This document shows, piece after piece, positions 43,355 to 54,773 of a stretch of DNA of 64,000 nucleotides. The stretch is taken from NCBI GenBank assembly GCA_933822405.4, contig CAKOGP040000225.1, positions 1-64,000 of the forward strand. The letters are read 5' to 3'. The first letter of the stretch is position 1. Each line of letters begins with the position of its first letter. This DNA is from Cylindrotheca closterium (Eukaryota; Bacillariophyta; Bacillariophyceae; Bacillariales; Bacillariaceae). The notes beneath the pieces are model-generated. The model made no database searches, was not told the origin of the DNA, and was given only the letters and a program-made list of their open reading frames with translations. Both the position numbers and the translations under genes were made by a program.

Positions 43355-45998
43355 ATGGTGGGTTTTGGGAAGCAGATTCGTCGAGCAAAACGAGATTCGT
43401 GGGATGCAGCATATCTCGATTACGATCGATTGAAGGCTATCATAAATGATGCGGAGAATACGCTTCTCATGGATGAGAATGAGCAGCTCTTGGAAGTAGA
43501 AGGCGCACCTCTGACCTCTACACCAACAACTTATCAGAACTTATCGAAATCTGAACGCTTGAAGTGGCTTAAGGGATCATTTTTCCGAGAGCTCACTCTT
43601 GAGGTGGAAAAGATCTCCTTGTTCACCTTGCAACAACAAGGAAAACTCGCTGATGAAGTTGGCGCAATAAGATTCGAATCTACACACTTATTTCAAAATA
43701 GCAACTCGGCCTTGTTGAGAACTGCAGCCATACACAACCACAAATTGTATCGGCATCTTGCCGTCGGCACGGAATTCCTACATTTGCTCAGATTCATATG
43801 TCTGAATTCGATTGGCACAAGAAAGATTCTTAAGAAATACAACAAAACAATGGAACGAAAGAATGAGACTCACTCATATGTCATTGAAGAAAACCACCTT
43901 CAACAACTGTCACTTTCCAGAAGCATCATTGCTATTCAAAACTCTTTGCAGCTTGAGTTCAATCAATTTTACTTTGACCTGCTCCAGGCTCCTACTATCG
44001 ACAATGAAGTTGCAATTCAGGTTGTTCGACTGAAAAATATCATTGATTGCGCACAAAGCATCCAACGCTACGCAGAAATCATGCAGCAGCCCTTTATGAA
44101 CTTTCTATCACAATCATCCATGATTGGAACTACAGTCAACTTTGGTGGAATGGATCGTGCCAGCAATGAAGCCATGAAGTGGCTGGTCGAACTTGATCCA
44201 GAAGGTCTCATGAACATGAGTGAGCTAGAGCTGCAGGAATCAGGCTATCGGTGGCCAACACCTCCTTCTGAAAAAGAACCAGCAAGAGAAAGACCGCAGC
44301 TACAGCGCCAAGCGTTATCAACAATTGAGGAAGAAATGACAATCTTAGAATCCCATTCATTCACCATGGAAGAGGACTTGGACAACAAGTTGTATTGGGG
44401 TGGTGTCGACCGGAAGAGCATGATCCTGAATCTACTTTCGAAGCTACTCTACACTGTAAACTACTATTGTATTGCGCCAACAGCAAACCGGTACGCAATC
44501 AACTTGGGACTGGATGGAGCATTTGGAGCGACGCTTATTGGTGCAAGTTCTGTTTCTGCCCTTTTCACCGCTTTCATTTTCTCCTACTGGTGTACACGGT
44601 CCACCTTCAAGTCAGCGCTGGTATTCTCGGCTGTTTGCCCCGTATTCGGGAATCTTCTGTATGCCGTAGCTATTTCGTGTAATTCGATGAAAATGGCGGT
44701 TGTCGGTCGACTCCTTGTTGGGTTTGGTTCGGCAGAAGTTGTCAACCGGCAGTTGATTTCTGGCTGCGTTAGCTTTGAGAATCTGACGAGGGCGAGCGTT
44801 CTATTTGTCATCTCCGATGCAGCTGGGATGAGCATTGGTCCCATGTTGGCCGCGATTCTGGATACATTTTCCGGTCGGGACATTGATGTCAACTTATCTC
44901 TTCCATTTCTTCCAGCAGGAGGCTTGATCTACAACAACGTAACGAGTCCTGGCTACATTATGAGTGTACTGTGGTTCCTAGAATTGATGGCATTGCTTTT
45001 CTTGTTTCGAGAACCAGCTAGAGTGAACGAGGACGAAAATGATTCTGGTGGAATTGCCAGCTCCCACAAGGACAGTTCGAATGACAATCGTCTAGTTGAA
45101 AATGGAGACGGCGCAACACCAACGCAACTTAAAGGATATGGTTCAATTGTTTCCCAAGATTCGTCATTGGCTCAGTCTGAGAGAGTCTCTATCACCAAGT
45201 TAATATTCAAGAACCCAGGCCTGCCTCTCACGATTATGCTGTTCGGATATATTGAGATGACATGTGAGATTCTCATTTCTTCTTGCTCCATGATCGTTCG
45301 GCGATACTTTGGGTGGCATGGTAACAGAGCCGGCCTTCTGCTCGCGTGCCTTGGTGCCCTTGTGTTGCCAGCTCATTTTGTGGTGGAGAAGGCGTCTCAT
45401 TATTATTCCGAAAGAAGAATCTTGTTTGTAAGTTTGTTGTCGAAACATATGACAGCTTCCAATCGTAAATTGCTGACACGTTTGCCAGTTCTCGCTGCTT
45501 TTCGTTTGCCTGTGCTTCTGTGGAATCTTCAACTGGACGGCGGTGTACTATGACATTGTCGGCGGTTATGAAGTTTCGCACAGAGGCATGTCAAACTCAA
45601 CGATTTTTGACACAAAAATTGGAAACGAAGATATCTCTCAATTGCTCACAAAAAAAGGGGAGTTTCGTTATGAATTCGATGCTGGTCCCTACATTTACAT
45701 TACGTTCCTATCAGCTATTTTTATCGGCACGATTGTGATGGAAGGCGTCGATACTTCCATAATGGCCAAAGTCACTCCAGCCAAACTCAATAGCAGCTTC
45801 CTTAACGCTGGATTGCTTACAACGTTGGTAGGGACTTTGGGAAGGGTTTTTGCTGATGTTATCATCACATGCAGTGCATTGCTTGACCGCCATATATTTG
45901 TTGACTTCGTGACGGTAACCTTCTTGCCCTTGCTGGTGATGGCGGTCATTGGTCTTGTTGCTGTGAACACATTATATCGACATCTAGCTTCCTCATGA
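43355..45998 (+). CDS. SPX-MFS phosphate transporter (PHT5/VPT-like)
   Basis: Exons 43355-45427 and 45489-45998 (phase 0), 860 residues. The N-terminus is an SPX domain: MVGFGKQIRRAKRDSWDAAYLDYDRLK, then a middle part (SFFRELTLEVEKISLF) and the conserved lysine cluster KILKKYNKTME near residue 155; SPX binds inositol pyrophosphates. From ~350 the MFS domain begins (KSMILNLLSKLLYTVNYYCIAPT) with about 11-12 helices, including the loop VGRLLVGFGSAEVVNRQL. This architecture is that of the vacuolar phosphate transporters of plants and algae (PHT5/VPT, yeast Vps-type relatives). It would move phosphate across the vacuole membrane, gated by phosphate status. The intron lies inside a helix of the C-terminal half. 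Confidence 0.9.
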
Positions 45999-46059
45999 GC
46001 GTGTCTCGTAAGAATCGAACAGTTTTGCAGTAGTTTGATGGTATGTAGAATGATGCATA

Positions 46060-47430
46060 TTAATCCTCTCTCCTGCTTCCCATGCGAAGCTCGTCACCAA
46101 GAAAGGACAAAACGTATGGTACAACAATAGCGACGCCACAAACAATACGGCAGTCACTTCGATGGTTAGCATCTCTTTTCAGAACTGGAGAGTCTCTCTG
46201 TAGCTGTGCTTCCCAAAGCGCCAACTCCAATTGTGACAGCTTTTCCTTTAGTTCATAAGACTCCAAGGTAGACTGAATCCTCTCAGTTATTCTTCGGAAT
46301 TCAACGAAGCTGATTCCTTCTGAAATCTCGTTTACAATGCTGTGGATGTCATCTTTCCAGAGCTGCAAACCTAAGAAGGACATGCGATCGGCAATGCTTG
46401 AGCGGACAACACATCTAGTTGCCTCTTCAGAACAGTTCTCGTACGAGAGCATCATCAGACGTTTCCAATCCATGGATGCCTTTGTAGCGACACAGGTGTG
46501 TTTGTCGAGGAGAAGCTGAATTATCTCGGTAGGAGCGTAGGAATCACAGGCGTAATGCACCGGAAAGTTCCCCCATCGGTCTTTAACCACAAGATTCTCG
46601 GGATACTCCTTCAACATTAGCCTGAAGAGACGGATGTTTGGTTTGGCTGAGATGGCAAGAATATGCAGGGGAGTCATGCCAAATTCATCGGCTTCGAAAC
46701 CAGTAAAATGATTCTTCTGAATGGCTTGCTGCAAGCGTACTTCCGTGGTGTCTGTCAGGTGGTGCGCTTGGAAATAGCAAATATTATGAATGGGAAGCTC
46801 AATAAATCTGCCCTTTAGGGCGTCAAGAAGCCTAGTGTCCGTCGCCTCCCGACTCATTCGTCGGAAGCGCAGCATCCACTTGTGGAAAGCATCCTTTCCG
46901 ATTTTGCTGAGGGTAGTTGGAAGGGCAACATTCTTCAAGTTACAACATCCAACGAACGCATTGTCACCAATCTCCCTCAGACCTTCAGCAAGTTCCACCG
47001 AGGTCAATTCAGGACAGTGTGCAAGAGCTTCTTTGCCAATCCGCGCACAAGTGGATGGGACAACGAGCTTCTTTAAGGACTTGCAGCCTCGAAGTGCTTG
47101 GTCTCCAATTTCTTTGAGACCATATGCTAGATCCAAGAACTGGAGCGAAGAACAGTATGCGAAAGCCCACGTCCCAATAATGTTTACAGTGGGCGGGACA
47201 GATACATTGGTGAGAGCAGAACACCAGCTGAAAGCGGCGTCTCCGATCTGTTCAATGCCTTCTGCCAGTTCTGCCTGAACGAGTTGTTGGCAGCGATAGA
47301 GAGCTTTATCTGGGACTGCCCTCATTTTGGCAATCGTGACTTGGTTTACTTTCTTTGGAACTGCTTCGTCTTCAGACGAGAGCACAAATACAATCACCTG
47401 GCCTTGTTGTTTGTTTATGATGGTATTCAT
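46060..47430 (-). CDS. BspA-type LRR plus ankyrin-like protein
   Basis: 456 residues. From ~45 to 185 it has six to seven ~23-residue repeats of BspA/LRR_5 type: IEQIGDAAFSWCSALTNVSVP, LKEIGDQALRGCKSLKKLVVP and LREIGDNAFVGCCNLKNVALP. They are followed by ankyrin-like helices at ~245-315 (FGMTPLHILAIS and WGNFPVHYACDS, with PLH and PVHYA). The C-terminal end has a hydrophobic segment (CRIVCGVAIVVPYVLSFLG) before a short tail, so it may be tail-anchored in a membrane. Such LRR_5-ankyrin proteins are numerous in pennate diatoms; their function is unknown, probably protein binding. Convergent with the SPX-MFS gene, 61 bp apart. Confidence 0.82.
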   Translation of the reverse strand: MNTIINKQQGQVIVFVLSSEDEAVPKKVNQVTIAKMRAVPDKALYRCQQLVQAELAEGIEQIGDAAFSWCSALTNVSVPPTVNIIGTWAFAYCSSLQFLDLAYGLKEIGDQALRGCKSLKKLVVPSTCARIGKEALAHCPELTSVELAEGLREIGDNAFVGCCNLKNVALPTTLSKIGKDAFHKWMLRFRRMSREATDTRLLDALKGRFIELPIHNICYFQAHHLTDTTEVRLQQAIQKNHFTGFEADEFGMTPLHILAISAKPNIRLFRLMLKEYPENLVVKDRWGNFPVHYACDSYAPTEIIQLLLDKHTCVATKASMDWKRLMMLSYENCSEEATRCVVRSSIADRMSFLGLQLWKDDIHSIVNEISEGISFVEFRRITERIQSTLESYELKEKLSQLELALWEAQLQRDSPVLKRDANHRSDCRIVCGVAIVVPYVLSFLGDELRMGSRRED

Positions 47431-48320
47431 TTTGTTGGAAATTTATTTTATGTCATGCTCAGATTGTAATAGAAACAATATAGTCTTCCTCCCCTTTGAA
47501 GCTGCCTTCTGATTTTCATATTTCCAGCAGAAGCGGTGATGTGGTTTCTGGCAGACAGCAGTGACAACAATAATTCTCTTTGCGGAATGTAGTTCGGATA
47601 GGTTACTGATTTGACGCGCCATTTTCACGCGGTATTTAACGCAGTCTCATGATCGAAGACTATTTTTTGGTAGCATTTGTTATGAAGTTCTGCCAAGGAA
47701 CAGGATTTTCAGTTGTTGTGAGACTTTTTCTGTTACTTCTCACGCTCTTGCTTACTCGCTTATTCCAAGCCACCTATTGCATCTCTCGTCAGCCAGAATC
47801 TGTGCATGCCGGAATTATGAGCTTGGGTATTGAGCTCTACGACTTTCTCATTTTCCTGGAGTTGGGATCTTTCTGCTCACCAGTCTGCGGAACCCAGGAC
47901 TTTATCTTCCAGCCCACCACTGGAATTCGCAATTGATGCAATGCATTCTCATCTCTTCTGCCAGTAGTCGTTTGAGAGCAGCGACAGCCTATAGGGAAAT
48001 GGGCTTTTCGAGCGAGCCATTGCGAGAGTTTTTGTTCGCTCTTCCTTGGAACTCGTACTTGCTGCTTATTTCAACCTTGATATATATACCTTTTCATGCT
48101 TTTTCATCGTCCAGAATCTGTGGGTTTCACAAGCTTGGATGCTGGTGGTGGCGACTATAAAATCTGTTTGTCTGCGTATAATGATGCCACTAGCACGCAA
48201 CACTAGCACGCACATCTCCGTGTTCGAGTACACTTTGCTGTTCCAATGGCAATATGCGTGGCGTATGAACAAATATCGACCTGCAGTGTAGGTCGTGTAC
48301 CGAATTCGGCAGAATAGCCA
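47431..48320. other. Intergenic, no supported gene
   Basis: Frames on the plus strand (for example 47649-47936) contain a hydrophobic stretch but no family pattern or downstream exon. I see no repeat. Confidence 0.35.
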
Positions 48321-49852
48321 CTAGTTTGTTCCACTCTTCAACCGCAAATATCGAAAAAGAGCGCTGACTTTCAATAGCGCCACATCATCGGTGGCTGGAA
48401 CCCACCTGTTGCCATCTTGCTTTAGAAATAGACCTCCATTGCTCCTAACGGCATCAATGATTTCATAAGCAATAGCTTTCTTTGCCCCTTTTTGCGCCCT
48501 TTCATACTTCTTGAACCGATCTGCTACAAACAGTCGCAGTTTTTTGTTGCCATGGTGGATCTGAAACGGGGTACCCTTGCCTAACAAAACATCCTCGCAA
48601 AATGGAACAGCAATTGTGCTAGGAGTAGGATATTTCAAGCGCTCTTGCCGTCGTTGTTGTTCTATTCTCTGACGCTCTTTGACAAGGTCAGTAATCTCCC
48701 CTTTGGCGTTCACCGGTATACAAGATGGGTCGATTCCATGTCCACGTAATTCTTCTAAGCATTCGGGGATCGTGCCTATGAAAACGACCAAGTAAGCCAG
48801 GATTTGAATCAATTCGGCCACGAGTACTAGGCTCGTAAAGATAGAGACCAAATCACGTACCAGTATGCACTCTACATCTAACTTGGTTTGCTTTGCTGAG
48901 TGCAGTCTTGATCATTGCATGCATTCCTAACCATGCTTCCGTAGTGTAGCATAAATGTATAGCTGAGACGCATAAGGGAACTCCTTCATTTAGTTTTGGC
49001 AACTTCCAAACAAGGTCAGCATTATCCGCACTCGTGCCCTTAATTTCATCTCCAAACTGGATACTGACATTTACAAAGCCACGCCGTTGTATCTCCACAT
49101 CACGGCATGTTGTCATGAAGTTATAAAAGCCCTTGCGAAGCTACAAACGATTGGATTGAGACCTCAGATCATCGTCGCATATCGAACCTAGACTTCCAGA
49201 CTTCTGAACTTACAACGGTGTCAGTCTTGTACGTTTTCTGCACCATGACATTAACATTGATGACTCTTCCCCTCTTATCATACGAGTTCAAGAATCTTCC
49301 ATTAGCAATATAGAGAATTTCCATGTCATCCATGTTCAAATCATCCTGAGTAATGTCCTTCACAAGTTTATCCTGACCAAACAAGTCCAGTTTCATTTGA
49401 AAGTGACGGATAAACCGAAGCGCTGCCTTGTGACAATCAAACTTCTCGCATCGAAGGAAAGCAAGCCGAAAATCTCTATCCCGGGTATATGCTGGGCCCA
49501 GTCTTTCCGCAATGTTGTACGCTTGCTTGTCTGGCAGAACATCGAGCTCGTGCTGCAATCCCCACAAACCGTTTTGAATTAGTTCTGGAGTTTCCTCTAC
49601 ACAGTCGTCTGGTATCCCATGGACGTCCATGTAGACCTTCTCTCGATCAGCGACTGACAACTTCGACATTCGAGATGCAATCAAGGAGTCGGCACTTTCG
49701 GGATCAGAGGCATTTGGTGGAACTTGTCTTGAAAATATTTCTGCCCTTTTGCTTTTGCTCTCATCCTCATCTTCATCTGGAGTGCTGTCACTGTCGGAAA
49801 AGTCCTCCTGATTCAGAGAAGAGTAACTATCCCACAGAGCGTCATCCCACAT
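48321..49852 (-). CDS. DUF6824-domain protein with CRAL-TRIO-like N-terminal part, three exons
   Basis: Exons 49852-49214, 49140-48861 and 48775-48321, total 457 residues, all phases agreeing. The N-terminal 70 residues are acidic. Residues ~55-260 have the layout of diatom proteins with CRAL-TRIO-like lipid-binding regions: ADREKVYMDVHGIP, then FLRCEKFDCHKAALRF and VPLCVSAIHLCY. The last exon is a DUF6824 domain near residue 360: DVLLGKGTPFQIHHGNKKLR...YERAQKGAKKAIAYEIIDAVRSNGGLFLKQ...W, known mainly from diatoms and related algae. DUF6824 function is unknown; it may bind nucleic acid. Divergent with the FBPase gene, 220 bp between starts. Confidence 0.75.
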
Positions 49853-50072
49853 TTTAATTCATACCAATGGACTAGCTTTGCTAGCTAGAAACTCCTGCTG
49901 TCGTCGTTTTGAATCATCATTTTGATCATTACGAAGCCTGAAGCTTGAAGCTTGAGCTGAATAAAATCTGAGGTCGAACCGTCTCGCTCGTCTGTCCCAC
50001 CGTATGTCGCCTCAACGTCTGTCCGATGTCGACTTGATATCTAAAACCATCAAACAAACAAACAATATTATA

Positions 50073-51443
50073 ATGCACCGTCATCAACCTTTGAAGACGA
50101 TGTGCACCTTGAAGCAACAGTTATCCACATTCTTGCTTATATTATGTCTAGCAGTAGTATCTACCTCAGGCTTTGGTCCACAAAACTGGAATAGAAAAAT
50201 CCGATCGAGTCCAATACGAGATGAGATTCAGATTCGTGGCAACACACTTCTACATGCATTACCATCTAAAAAGAAGAAGCTAAAGACCTTTCAACGATAC
50301 TTGGAGATTGAATGTTGGAAGCAATCAAATATTCGTGACCTTGAACCTGTGCTTCAAGCTGTGGCTGAATCCTGCAAGCAAATCAATCGAATCATTCAGC
50401 GTGCTCAGACAGACGACCTGTTTGGAGCAGCAACCGATAAGGATGGAGCCCAGCTGGAAGAGAATGTGCAAGGTGAAGTGCAGCAGACTCTGGATGTTCT
50501 GTGTAACAAGTTCATGTTGAGGGCATTTTGTGGCAGTGGGAATTGTATACAAATGGTGGTCTCGGAAGAAGAGGATGAAGCAAAATCTTGTGCCGATGTC
50601 ATGGCGGATTCGGCATTTGCAGTGGGAGATTACATTGCCGCGTTCGACCCCATAGACGGATCCAAGAACATTGATTCATCCTTGCCTTTGGGGAGTATCT
50701 TTGCTATCTACAAGAAACAGCCGGGATCTAAAGTTGATACATCAACTTTCTATCAAGATGGCACTGGAATGGTAGCAGCTGGGTATTGTCTATTCTCGTG
50801 AGTTCATATTGTGTTTCTTTTGCGGTCGATTCAACTTTTCCTGATCGCTTTTTTTCAGTGCGAGCACAGTTTTAGTGTTGACAATGGGGGCTGGTGTGGA
50901 TGGATTCACACTGGATCCAGATAGCGGAAGATTCCTTCACACACTAAATGACATTCGAATCCCAAGAAAAGGATCCATCTACAGTTTCAACGAAGCCAAT
51001 TACCGCGACTTTGAGGAACCAGTGCAACGATACCTGGATTCGGTTAAGCAAGGATCGTAAGTTTTCCAGTTTGGATTTGTCTCATACTGTGATATACGAC
51101 TCATGTTGAATTGTATCTATTTTGTCAATACAGATCAACAGCTCGGTACATTGGCGCCCTAGTCGCAGATGTTCACAACATTCTAATCAATGGAGGTCTC
51201 TATGGTTATCCTGGAACGCGCAAAAATCCTGACGGCAAGCTACGCTTATTGTACGAGTGCGCTCCCATGGCCATGATTATGGAGCAGGCTGGTGGAGCTG
51301 GATCCACAGGGACTGGTCGAGTGCTAGCCCTCAAAGCGACTGAAATTCATCAGCGAACACCAGTGTTCTTGGGAAGCGTGGAAAATGTGTTTGAATTGGA
51401 TCAATTCTATTCCTACTATGGAGATGAAAATAAGGACGAGTAA
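50073..51443 (+). CDS. FBP: Fructose-1,6-bisphosphatase, plastid-targeted
   Basis: Exons 50073-50797, 50859-51056, 51134-51443, total 410 residues. The presequence is a signal peptide ([16 protein letters not shown]) followed by GFGP, close to the diatom plastid ASAFAP-type motif. The enzyme has [34 protein letters not shown] (metal-binding DPIDGS), [30 protein letters not shown] and RTPVFLGS, all diagnostic of class I FBPase (fructose 1,6-bisphosphate to fructose 6-phosphate in the Calvin cycle). The Cys-rich insertion of redox-regulated land-plant plastid FBPase, just before AAGYC, is absent: [10 protein letters not shown] follows a short loop, so thioredoxin control of that type is unlikely. 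Confidence 0.92.
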
Positions 51444-51685
51444 TACTCTTAGTCAGCTCTTGACTATTCTAAATCTGATTCACTGGATCAATAGATTTCA
51501 CTTTACATTACACAGCTAAACAACTAAGATTGTATTTATGGGCGACCTTTGAACATCAAAGAACGGAAATGGCGCACTGGTACAAGGTTACCACTGCAAA
51601 TTACCACTGCAAATATCGCTTGGTTCGCAACAATGACATGGCATTGTTTTATACCAACGATCATGGTTCCTTTTTCGATATGCTA

Positions 51686-53438
51686 CTAAAAAAGAGTTGG
51701 AAATGCGCATATGGAAGACGACTCTGCCTCGGGATCCTTCCAGCGAGCGATTTCTTTCCACAAGCCCCCCATGGCGTGGCAGAGGGAAGGATCATAATGT
51801 TTCAATTGTCCACGAGTGAAAGGGTAGAATTTGTTGCATATTGGAATCTTCCGACAGTTTGTTGCAATGGCTCGTTCCCGAAAGATGGGATCTGCAATTT
51901 CTAGTTTTGGTTTTGGATGCCGCCGCTGGGCGTAGTTGAGGATGTAACACATGGAGTCTTCTGGCCGCTCCAGAGGGTCGTCGATTCCATGTTGACGCAG
52001 CACTCTGTCAAAGACATCTGGCAGTAGGATCGGTGGACAGCAAGTTTCCAGCACGCTACTATCAGCCTTGTTCAAATGCCGGTATCCAGTGCTAAGGTAG
52101 CTTACAGACATTTCGGAGAAGAACTCCTTTTGATCCACCAGTGCATATGCTGTGAGGAATGAACAGGAACAACAAAATTTACAGTGAGCACTTTTGCGTT
52201 GGGAACCAAATCAAAAATGCAAACTTACCCATATCGTGAGTCTTGTCGCATCCCGCCCAGTCTCGTCGCGGCGTTTCATTGTATTTCCCCGAGCAATCCG
52301 CCTTTAGGTAGAGTTCCATAACTTTGGAATTATCCAATCCAAGACAGAATTGATGAACCAGATGGCAAAACTCGTGCAGCAACAGACCGGCCCCATTCCA
52401 GTGCAATCGCATCCGTTCATAATATCTGCAGTCATAAATTTCAATACTGCAGGCCTTTTCAGGTATATCCTTGGCAATGTTAACCAGCCACTCGTCGCTG
52501 TGATGCGCCGTGGAATGCCGTAGTATCTGGGGATCATCAAAGGAACCATAAGAGTAGGATGCATTCACCCATATCTTGGTCCGCCGTAACAGATCGTGCA
52601 CCGATCTGGGTAGTATCGTAAACAAACGTTGGGCATCCGTTTGTAGACATCTCAAAACCAACGGAGACGCCGAAAGCACTTGGGGAGCACACATGACGTT
52701 TATACCACACTTTAAGCGTATTGGGACGTACTCCAGGGTGGTATTGTCAATGACACCATCCGAAAAGCTTCTGCGAATCTGAATCTGTTCCGGGTCCAAT
52801 TGTGTCACTTTCGTTGGGGTAATGCCAGTGTTGAATATATGCTGATTTTCCTTCTCATTGAAAGCAACAGCCCTTCTAGTCTGCTCTGGCTCTGAGGATG
52901 ATTCACCAATGCTCTCTTCGGCTCGCTCTGATTGCATTTCTGCACGTTCGACATGAGGAGTATCAGCAGTACCAGCAGTATCAGTGGCATCAACAGCATC
53001 ACTTGAATAATGCAAAGAGGCAGTTTCATGATCTTCCGTCTTTTCTTCAGAGACAATTGCAGCACCTCGAAGATCTTCTTCTTCGCCTAAAGATGTACTT
53101 CTGTCCTCACGAACAACCTCATCGCTAGCAGCCTCTTCTTGTACTGTTTCTGGCTCCTTGGAAAACTCTTTGTCCGATGCTACCTTACGAAAATCCTCAC
53201 CGTCCACGTCTTTCAGGGTCTCCAAGCTCATTGAGCTGCTGTAGCTCTGATTGTGGTCTTCAAAATTCATCCTCTGTGTACTTTCTTTGGAAGGCGAGCC
53301 ACCAAGAAAGCCATAAGAAGCAATCGAATTGCGGGCGCTGGTAGCAGATGGCGAAGTGTCCATGGAGGAAAACCCAGATTGATTCCACAAAGTATTGCAA
53401 TTCAATTTCGGAAGAGAGTTTTGAACGTTGAGGGACAT
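51686..53438 (-). CDS. HExxH putative zinc metallopeptidase-like protein, two exons
   Basis: Exons 53438-52229 and 52149-51686, total 557 residues. The start ATG at 53438 is chosen because the frame further upstream has only a non-ATG codon. The N-terminal 200 residues are acidic and Ser/Thr-rich, probably disordered. From ~230 comes a folded domain: LEYVPIRLKCGINVM, then GAGLLLHEFCHLVHQFCLGLD (HExxH near residue 365), Cys residues, and after the intron DQKEFFSEMSVSYLS with a Glu about 50 residues later, a possible third zinc ligand of gluzincin type. Similar HEFCH proteins occur in diatoms and other algae; the substrate is unknown. Convergent with FBPase. Confidence 0.68.
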
Positions 53439-53778
53439 CGAACAGAATACAGACAATGGTTACAAAAGGACAATAACAACTGTCCAGTACAGCACTATCT
53501 TGTATGCGTAGAGCTCAAGTAAAGATCTGCCGACAACTGACAGATCAGTATCCGTTTTGGATTCGTACCGCACCGCTACAGTAGTTCGAAGAGAATGAAT
53601 GAACCACTCGCATTTCCGTCGGCAGAAGATTATGTTGACCGCAAAATCAATCGCAATCATCGCCTGCCCGCCCTTTGGATCGACTCCTTCGACCTTTGTC
53701 CCGCCCACAAAATTTCGAAATTGCAATGATGATTTGCCACCACTCAATAATCCAGCGAACGCCGTATCTGCAATCATC

Positions 53779-54477
53779 ATGGGAAAAAGCAAAGGAAAGA
53801 ATGGCAAGAAGCAGAACAACAGCAAGAAGAAAAAGGCCAACACTACAGCAGCCGCATCTGTGGCAGCTTCCGAAGGCGGATTGATGGTCGATCCAGCCAG
53901 GGTCCGATTTCAGCATTCCAAAATTCGCCCAGTATTTAGTGGGTGTGGGCGCAGCGTGGAAGGAACCTTGGAACAGATTCGGGATGGCAGATTGAATCCT
54001 TCAGATTTACCGCCGATTCAAGTCATTGTGGGTCCACCTGTATCGGAAGATGATGATGGACCGTGGTACTTTTCGCTGAACAATCGACGATTGTGGGTAT
54101 TGAAACGATGCCGAGAGGAAGGGTTGTTGCCCAACAATCAGATCTTTGTACGAGTCCGCAAACCCAAGAGTGAACAAGAGGCTCAGAGATATTGCTTAGA
54201 GAATTGTGCTCTGGAAGCCAAGATTATCGCGGAAAAGTCACGTGGGCCATCAAACCCAACCAACCACGACAACGAGGATGGCAATAATTCCAACGACAAA
54301 GAAGCTGAGGAATCAGCTGTAGAAGTTCCACAAAATATTGACACGAAAGCTGTCGAGAATGGTGGGTCTGTGCCAGAGGGAGAGGAAAAGGTTGATACAG
54401 ACGACAGTGACGACGAATCATCTTCTGATGACGATTCTGTCGGTGTGGTGTCCAATCGCTTCAGTGCTCTCTTCTAA
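53779..54477 (+). CDS. ParB/sulfiredoxin-like domain protein
   Basis: 232 residues from the ATG at 53779, chosen because the basic sequence MGKSKGKNGKKQNNSKKKK starts there; the earlier frame lacks coding features. The central ~110 residues (VRFQHSKIRPVFSGCGRSVE...LEQIRDGRLNPSDLPPIQV...WYFSLNNRRLWVLKRCREEG) have the fold pattern of ParB/sulfiredoxin-like domains, including FSGCGR, where a single Cys sits as in sulfiredoxin, and SLNNRRLWVL. The C-terminus is acidic (DDSDDESSSDDD). Whether it is an ATP-dependent redox enzyme, a nuclease or a binding protein cannot be told. Divergent with the HExxH gene, 340 bp apart. Confidence 0.65.
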   Translation: MGKSKGKNGKKQNNSKKKKANTTAAASVAASEGGLMVDPARVRFQHSKIRPVFSGCGRSVEGTLEQIRDGRLNPSDLPPIQVIVGPPVSEDDDGPWYFSLNNRRLWVLKRCREEGLLPNNQIFVRVRKPKSEQEAQRYCLENCALEAKIIAEKSRGPSNPTNHDNEDGNNSNDKEAEESAVEVPQNIDTKAVENGGSVPEGEEKVDTDDSDDESSSDDDSVGVVSNRFSALF

Positions 54478-54773
54478 ATATTGCAATTCGATGATTCATT
54501 CCTATATTACAACAAAGAAGTTCCATATGAAATGACAGCTCTTAAAAAGACTATGAGGGATCGCAAGTATCAATAATGTGAGCAGCATGACAGCACTGCC
54601 TTCTGCCCCATACTTTTGATCCGAGGATCATTGTTGCTTCTTCTGCCGTTTGGCAACAACTACCTTACACCCAGATTCCGCTGGGTATTATTACTACTGC
54701 CATCCTAACTTGATGGGTCAATCGCCAACATTTGCCTAAATTTTGTGATTAGGCGACAGCGATATGCTCCCGC
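54478..54773. other. Intergenic between convergent genes
   Basis: 3' flanks of the ParB-like gene and the MORN gene. No gene or repeat seen. Confidence 0.45.

Noticed and set aside
47649..47936. 95-codon plus frame with a hydrophobic stretch
   Set aside because: No start context, domain or downstream exon; a single hydrophobic run is not enough.
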